Shown here: positions 59,617-64,000 of the stretch, in pieces
How positions within the stretch are numbered: the stretch's first letter is position 1
How the letters are laid out: each line of letters starts with the position of its first letter
Source of the DNA: Micromonospora echinofusca
Lineage (GTDB): Bacteria > Actinomycetota > Actinomycetes > Mycobacteriales > Micromonosporaceae
Direction of reading: 5' to 3'
Length of the DNA stretch: 64,000 nucleotides
Assembly (NCBI RefSeq): GCF_900091445.1
Contig: NZ_LT607733.1
Coordinates: forward strand, 2,806,501-2,870,500
The notes under the pieces: generated by a model
Database searches by the model: none
Told to the model about the DNA's origin: nothing
What the model saw: the letters and a program-made list of their open reading frames with translations, nothing else
Translations under genes and position numbers: made by a program

Positions 59617-60843
59617 ATGCCCACACCCGACCACACCGGCGTCGTACCACCCGCCGCCGCCGACCCCACCGACACCTCCGCCGTCGCGGTGCTCCGGGCG
59701 CCACGGGCCGCCCGGGTCCTGGCGGCCAGCCTGCTCGGCCGGATCCCGCTCGGCGCGGCCCCGCTGGCCCTGCTGGTGTTCGCCCGCGAGACGATGACGC
59801 TGACCGTCGCGGGCCTGCTCGTCGGCGCGTTCACCGCCGGCACCGCCGTGGGCCAGCCGATGCTCGCCCGGATGGCGCAGCGCTGGCGACAGCCGCCGGT
59901 GCTGTGGCTGTCCGTGACGGCGTCGACGATCGGCTTCGCCCTCACCGCCGCGCACGTGAACCTGCCGGTGACGGTGTGCGCCGCCGCCCTGGCCGGGGCG
60001 GGCGCGCCGCCGTTCGAGTCGTGCCTGCGGGTGCTCTGGCGCGACCTGCTCCCCGCGCACCGCGTGCAGACCGCGTACACCCTGGACATCGCCGTCCAGG
60101 AGCTGATCTTCATCCTCGGCCCGGTGGTCACGCTCGCCGCCGTGGGCCTGGCCGGCCCGGCCGGCGGCCTGGCCGCCGCCGCGCTCCTGCAGGCCGTCGG
60201 CACCGCGTGGTTCGCCACGACCGACGCGGTGCGTCGCTGGCGGGGCGAGTCGGCCGCACGCCACTGGGCCGGGCCGCTGCGTGCCGGCCGGCTCCGGCTG
60301 GTGCTCGGCGCGTTGCTGCTGGTCGGCGCGGCGGTGGGCAGCGTGACGGTCGCCGCGACCGGATACGCCGAGGCGGCCGGAGCCCGGTCCTGGGCGGGCT
60401 GGCTGCTCGCCGCGCAGGCCACCGGGGCGCTGGTCGGCGGCCTGCTCTACGTACGCTTCGGCGGGCTGCGCCGGCACGCCACGCTGCCCCGCGCGGTCGG
60501 CGTCTTCGCCGTCGGCTACCTGCCGTTGCTGCTCACCCCGACCCCGGCCGCGATGCTGGGGCTGATGGCGGTCAGCGGGCTCGCGCTGCCGGCGCTGCTG
60601 ACCATCGCCTTCGTCGCGATCGACGACGTGGCTCCCACCGGCACGGTGGCCGAGGCGTTCGCGTGGGCGGCGACGGCGTTCTCGGTGGGCAGCGCGGGCG
60701 GCGCGGCGGTGGCCGGTGCCGTGCTGGACGCGGCGGGGGAGGTGACCGTCGGCTTCCTGATCGCCCCGCTGAGCGCCGTCGCGGCGTGCGGGATCGCGCT
60801 GGCCGCCACCCGCGCCGCCGGCGGCGGTCGGTCGGCGAGCTGA
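59617..60843 (+). CDS. MFS transporter
   Basis: 408 residues, GGGAGC upstream of ATG. Twelve likely membrane helices with a central loop near 200-215. The pattern VLAASLLGRIPLGAAPLAL at helix 1 and VGAFTAGTAVGQPMLARMAQ is that of actinobacterial multidrug-efflux-like MFS proteins. The charged A-motif between helices 2 and 3 is weak. Substrate unknown; probable efflux. Confidence 0.88.
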   Translation: MPTPDHTGVVPPAAADPTDTSAVAVLRAPRAARVLAASLLGRIPLGAAPLALLVFARETMTLTVAGLLVGAFTAGTAVGQPMLARMAQRWRQPPVLWLSVTASTIGFALTAAHVNLPVTVCAAALAGAGAPPFESCLRVLWRDLLPAHRVQTAYTLDIAVQELIFILGPVVTLAAVGLAGPAGGLAAAALLQAVGTAWFATTDAVRRWRGESAARHWAGPLRAGRLRLVLGALLLVGAAVGSVTVAATGYAEAAGARSWAGWLLAAQATGALVGGLLYVRFGGLRRHATLPRAVGVFAVGYLPLLLTPTPAAMLGLMAVSGLALPALLTIAFVAIDDVAPTGTVAEAFAWAATAFSVGSAGGAAVAGAVLDAAGEVTVGFLIAPLSAVAACGIALAATRAAGGGRSAS

Positions 60844-60878
60844 TCGAGGGGCCGGTCCCCGGGGCGCCGGGGTCGGGC

Positions 60879-62489
60879 TCAGACCCCGGCCGCCGACTCC
60901 TCGGCTGGCTGGCCCGGCTGTCCGGGTACGACCGCCGCCGGCACCCGCGGCAGCGTGAACACGAAGCGGGTCCCGTCGCGGTACGCCTCGTCCAGGCTCA
61001 ACGTCCCGCCGTGGTACTCGACGACCTTCTTGCACACCGCCAGCCCGATGCCGGTGCCCGGGTACGCGCCCCGGGGGTGCAGCCGCTGGAAGATGACGAA
61101 GATCTTCTCCGCGTACCGGGGGTCGATGCCGATGCCGTTGTCCTCGACGGCGAAGGACCAGCCCTGGGCGGTGTCCGTCACGGTCACCCGGATGCGCGGC
61201 GCCCGGTCCGGGCTGCGGAACTTGACCGCGTTGCCCAGCAGGTTCTGCCACAGCATGGTCAGCAGGGTCGGCTCGCCCCGTACGGTGGGCAGCGGGTCGC
61301 GGTCGATCGTCGCGCCCGACTCCTCCACGGCCCGGGACAGGTTCGCCTCGGCCTGCGCGAACACCTCGGCCAGGTCGACCTCCCGCTCGTCGCCGTAGAC
61401 CCGGCCGATCCGGGAGAAGGTGAGCAGATCGTTGATCAGCTCCTGCATGCGGCTCGCCCCGTCGACGGCGAAGCCGATGTACTGCCGGGCCCGGTCGTCG
61501 AGCTGGTCGGCGTAGCGGCGCTCCAGCATCTGGCAGAACGACGCCACCTTGCGCAGCGGCTCCTGAAGGTCGTGCGAGGCGACGTACGCGAACTGCTCCA
61601 GGTCCTCGTTGGAGCGGCGCAGCTCGTCCGCCTGCTGTTCCAGGGCGTCGCGGTCGTGCTGGCTGCGTTCCCAAGCCTCCACGACCGCGCGGCGCATCGT
61701 CTCCACGTCGCTGGTCAGCCGGGCGATGTCGGCCGGACCGTCGGGCCGCAGCCGGTGCCGGAAGTCGCCGCCAGCCACCTGACGCACCGAGGCGCCCAGC
61801 CGGTCCAGGGGCCGCAGCACCCGCGTACGCACCAGCACGGAGCCGACGATCCCGCACACCAGCAGGGCCGCGAGGATCGCCACGAAGGTCAGGTCCCGCA
61901 GCGCCCGGGCGGCGTCGAGGTCGTCCCGACCGGCGTCGCGGATCCCGTCCAGGCGGCCGACCAGCCCGGTCAGCTCGGCGCGCACCGCCGCGAAGGTCTG
62001 CGCGTCCCCGGTCACCAGCGGCGCCAGCTCCTGCGGCGTGGCGCCGGCCTGCCGGGAGGCGATCAGGCGTTCGGCGAACTCCGCGCGCCAGCGGTCGGCC
62101 AGCCGACGCGCCCGCTCCAGGTCGCCCAGCGCCTCCGGCTCGTCGGCGAGCAGGACGCGCAGCCGCGACATGGTGGTGCGTTCGCCCTCGACGCCCTGCC
62201 GGTACGAGTCGAGGAAACGCGGATCGGCGGTGACGACGTGGCCGCGTACGGCCGCCGCCTGGGCGAGCAGGCCGCTGTCGAGCTGGCCGACGGCGGTGCG
62301 GGCCGGGGCGATCCGGTCGGCGAGATGGTTGGAGACCCCGGCGGTGTGCCGCAGCGCGGCGGCGCCGGCCCCGCCGCCGAGCAGGACGATGGCGGTCATC
62401 GTCAGCAACAGGACAGTGAGCCACCGGCGGGTCGTCATCGGACGACGGGTCGCTGCCTCGGGAGTCGCCTCGCTGCCCACGACCTGCAC
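60879..62489 (-). CDS. Sensor histidine kinase with CHASE3-like domain and HAMP
   Basis: 536 residues from GTG. First membrane helix at about 20-45, an extracellular helical region with a CHASE3-like pattern (VGQLDSGLLAQAAAVRGHVV), second helix at about 195-213, HAMP, coiled coil, HisKA (YVASHDLQEPLRKV, His306) and HATPase (NLLGNAVKFRSPDRAP, VEDNGIGIDPRYAEKIF, GTGIGLAVCKKVVEYHGG). It resembles phytochrome-like kinases that often act through a single-domain response regulator; none is adjacent. Confidence 0.92.
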   Translation of the reverse strand: MQVVGSEATPEAATRRPMTTRRWLTVLLLTMTAIVLLGGGAGAAALRHTAGVSNHLADRIAPARTAVGQLDSGLLAQAAAVRGHVVTADPRFLDSYRQGVEGERTTMSRLRVLLADEPEALGDLERARRLADRWRAEFAERLIASRQAGATPQELAPLVTGDAQTFAAVRAELTGLVGRLDGIRDAGRDDLDAARALRDLTFVAILAALLVCGIVGSVLVRTRVLRPLDRLGASVRQVAGGDFRHRLRPDGPADIARLTSDVETMRRAVVEAWERSQHDRDALEQQADELRRSNEDLEQFAYVASHDLQEPLRKVASFCQMLERRYADQLDDRARQYIGFAVDGASRMQELINDLLTFSRIGRVYGDEREVDLAEVFAQAEANLSRAVEESGATIDRDPLPTVRGEPTLLTMLWQNLLGNAVKFRSPDRAPRIRVTVTDTAQGWSFAVEDNGIGIDPRYAEKIFVIFQRLHPRGAYPGTGIGLAVCKKVVEYHGGTLSLDEAYRDGTRFVFTLPRVPAAVVPGQPGQPAEESAAGV

Positions 62490-62550
62490 CTTAGTGCAGT
62501 CGACGGGGCGCGGGCGCGGGATGCTTGCCCCCGGGTGCTACCAGTGGCGT

Positions 62551-62706
62551 GTGTCCGTAACCGACCATGCCGCCGTCCACCGGCACGCCCCGGACGTCCG
62601 GGGGCCGGAAGCAGCCGTTGCGCCGATGGCCGCGCCGGCTCCCGCGATCACAATGGCGACCGGGGGCGGCCCCACCGCCCCCGGCGCGGGGGAGGTGTAC
62701 GCGTGA
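62551..62706 (+). CDS. 51-residue ORF overlapping the kinase start
   Basis: GTG 62551 to TGA 62704-62706, overlapping the kinase GTG (GTGA). The product is Ala/Pro/Gly-rich with His repeats near the start (DHAAVHRHAPD). It might couple translation into the kinase gene or be chance in GC-rich DNA. The 213 bases between the histidine kinase start and the serine/threonine kinase otherwise show no gene. Confidence 0.3.
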   Translation: MSVTDHAAVHRHAPDVRGPEAAVAPMAAPAPAITMATGGGPTAPGAGEVYA

Positions 62707-64000
62707 GCGGCTGGCAGGTCTCCGGCTACCGTCCGGTGCGGCAGCTCGGCGCCGGCGCGTCCGGCCGGGTGGACCTCGCCGTGCACGACGCGACCGGCAC
62801 ACCCGTCGCGATCAAGTACCTCACCGGCGGGATCGGCGACGATCCGACGTTCCGCACCGCGTTCCGCGCCGAGGCCCGGCTGTTGGCCGAGATCGACGAC
62901 CCGCACGTCTCCCGCCTCTACGAGTACGTCGAGTCGCCCAGCGGGGCGGCGATCGTCATGGAGCTGGTCAACGGGGTGTCGCTGCGGCAGATGCTGCGCG
63001 CGCACGGACCGACGACGCCGGAGTCGGCGCTCTGCGTCCTCAAGGGCTCGCTGGCCGGGCTCGGCGCGGCGCACGCCAGGGGCGTCGTGCACCGCGACTA
63101 CAAGCCGGAGAACGTGCTGGTCACCGCCGAGGGCACCAGCAAGCTGGCCGACTTCGGCATCGCCATGCCGGTGGGCGGGAGTTCGGGGGTCAGCGTCACC
63201 GGCACTCCCCGTTACATGGCGCCCGAGCAGTGGACGGGCGCGCCGGCCAGCCCGGCCTGCGACATCTACGCGGCCACCGCCACCTTCTACGAGTGCCTCA
63301 CCGGCCGGCCGCCCTTCGACGGGCGGGACCTGCCGACCCTGCGCCAACAGCACGCCCGCGCGCCGATCCCCACCGACCCGGCTCCCGTTCCGGTGCACGA
63401 CCTGCTGCGGCACGGCATGGCGAAGCAACCGGCCGAGCGACCGCAACCCGCCCAGGTCTTCCTGGCCGTGTTGGAGCAGGTGGCGGCCGAGGCGTACGGG
63501 CGGCGGTGGGAGGAGCGCGGCCTGCGCGAACTGGCCCGGAGGGCGGCCCTGCTCGCCGCCCTCCTGCCGTTCCCGGACGGCACGGGCGGGGCCACCAGCC
63601 TGGCCAGCACCACGTTCGGCGGGGAGTCGGGCCGGTGGACGTGGCTACGATCCGGCCGGGCCCGCGCGGCGCTGGCCGGCGGCGGGCTGGCGGCGGCGCT
63701 CCTGCTGGGTGGCGCCGGGCTCAGCTACGCCGGCCGCGAGGAGCCGTTGCCCGCCGCCGCGACCCCGCCACCCGACGTGCCGGCGGCCCCCACGGGCGCG
63801 CCGTCCGTCCCGGCCACCCCGACGACCGGGGCGACGCCGACGCCGGACCTGCCCGCCACTGCCCCGGCCCCGACCGCGACGACGGCGGCGCCGGACGGCA
63901 CGGGCGCCCCGGCGACGTCCGCCCCCAGCCCCGCCGCACCGACCGCGTCGACCAGCGCCAGCGCCGCGCCGGTGGACACCGTCGCGCCCTCCGTCGGGCG
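62703..64000 (+). CDS. Membrane serine/threonine protein kinase (3' partial)
   Basis: GTG 62703 with GGGGGAGG 7 bases upstream; open to the right edge, 432 residues visible. Kinase motifs: GAGASGRVDLA, VAIKYL (Lys38), HRDYKPENVLV (Asp132), DFGIA (Asp150), APEQW and a late Arg in AERPQPAQVF. The activation loop is short. A membrane helix lies near residues 325-345, followed by a long Pro/Thr/Ala-rich extracellular stretch with no PASTA repeat in view. It is a PknB-type (Hanks) kinase; the sensor end lies outside the window. Confidence 0.93.
   Translation, partial: MSGWQVSGYRPVRQLGAGASGRVDLAVHDATGTPVAIKYLTGGIGDDPTFRTAFRAEARLLAEIDDPHVSRLYEYVESPSGAAIVMELVNGVSLRQMLRAHGPTTPESALCVLKGSLAGLGAAHARGVVHRDYKPENVLVTAEGTSKLADFGIAMPVGGSSGVSVTGTPRYMAPEQWTGAPASPACDIYAATATFYECLTGRPPFDGRDLPTLRQQHARAPIPTDPAPVPVHDLLRHGMAKQPAERPQPAQVFLAVLEQVAAEAYGRRWEERGLRELARRAALLAALLPFPDGTGGATSLASTTFGGESGRWTWLRSGRARAALAGGGLAAALLLGGAGLSYAGREEPLPAAATPPPDVPAAPTGAPSVPATPTTGATPTPDLPATAPAPTATTAAPDGTGAPATSAPSPAAPTASTSASAAPVDTVAPSVG

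Overview
The window is very GC-rich, with GC-biased third codon positions, many GTG starts, ATGA/GTGA stop-start overlaps, apparently leaderless genes, a LexA box of the CGAAC-N4-GTTCG type and a SAM-IV riboswitch. Together these point to an actinomycete; a Micromonosporaceae member (Micromonospora-like) is my inference from gene content, not something the sequence proves.

Bases 1 to about 27,550 hold most of a hybrid NRPS/PKS lipopeptide-type gene cluster that continues to the left of the window. A forward operon of seven coupled genes (1-15132) encodes the tail of a fatty-acyl-AMP ligase fused to ACP-C-A(N-methyltransferase)-PCP; a ketosynthase-like/ACP protein whose two catalytic histidines are both asparagine and whose acyltransferase is vestigial; a luciferase-like flavin monooxygenase; a CmlA-type diiron beta-hydroxylase; an unusual CocE/NonD serine hydrolase fused to C-(remnant A)-PCP; a class III aminotransferase; and an MbtH protein. 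A separate promoter and a 26-codon leader-like ORF precede a stand-alone condensation-like protein with a degraded active site (15538-16887). A convergent reverse operon (27550-16926) encodes an A-PCP-C-A-PCP-C-A-PCP synthetase and a C-TE protein with no carrier of its own. The synthetase contains three pairs of near-identical blocks with codon usage unlike the rest of the gene. These flank divergent adenylation cores, which looks like past subdomain exchange or gene conversion. The system is interesting because several parts (KS, AT, one A, one C) are kept as apparently non-catalytic shells, and because initiation, oxidation and release are split over unusual proteins. The product is unknown to me.

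Bases 27,732-34,350 carry an accessory set: a reverse operon of an SCP2-like protein, a glycogen-debranching-type glycosidase and an isochorismatase-fold protein lacking its triad; a TSUP transporter; and a broken PIG-L deacetylase gene (no start codon in frame, one frameshift). Bases 34,636-44,223 form a forward catabolic or salvage operon: ROK repressor, ABC importer (binding protein, ATPase, fused double permease), creatininase-family hydrolase, amidohydrolase, argininosuccinate-lyase-like enzyme and ROK sugar kinase. It ends in a very strong terminator. A secreted alpha-amylase with three C-terminal CBM20-like repeats follows (44486-46909), with MalR-like inverted repeats upstream.

Bases 47,069-64,000 are ordinary chromosomal genes: a DHFR-fold reductase, small hypothetical and membrane proteins, LexA-box-associated DinB, GNAT, an FMN glutamate-synthase-like protein, a GAF-SpoIIE phosphatase, a Tat-exported peptidoglycan-recognition amidase, an APH-like kinase, a SAM-IV/leader-peptide controlled polar amino acid ABC transporter (probably for a sulfur amino acid), an RraA-like protein, an MFS transporter, a CHASE3-like histidine kinase and the start of a membrane serine/threonine kinase that runs off the right edge. 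No tRNA, rRNA, CRISPR array, insertion sequence or phage gene was recognised.
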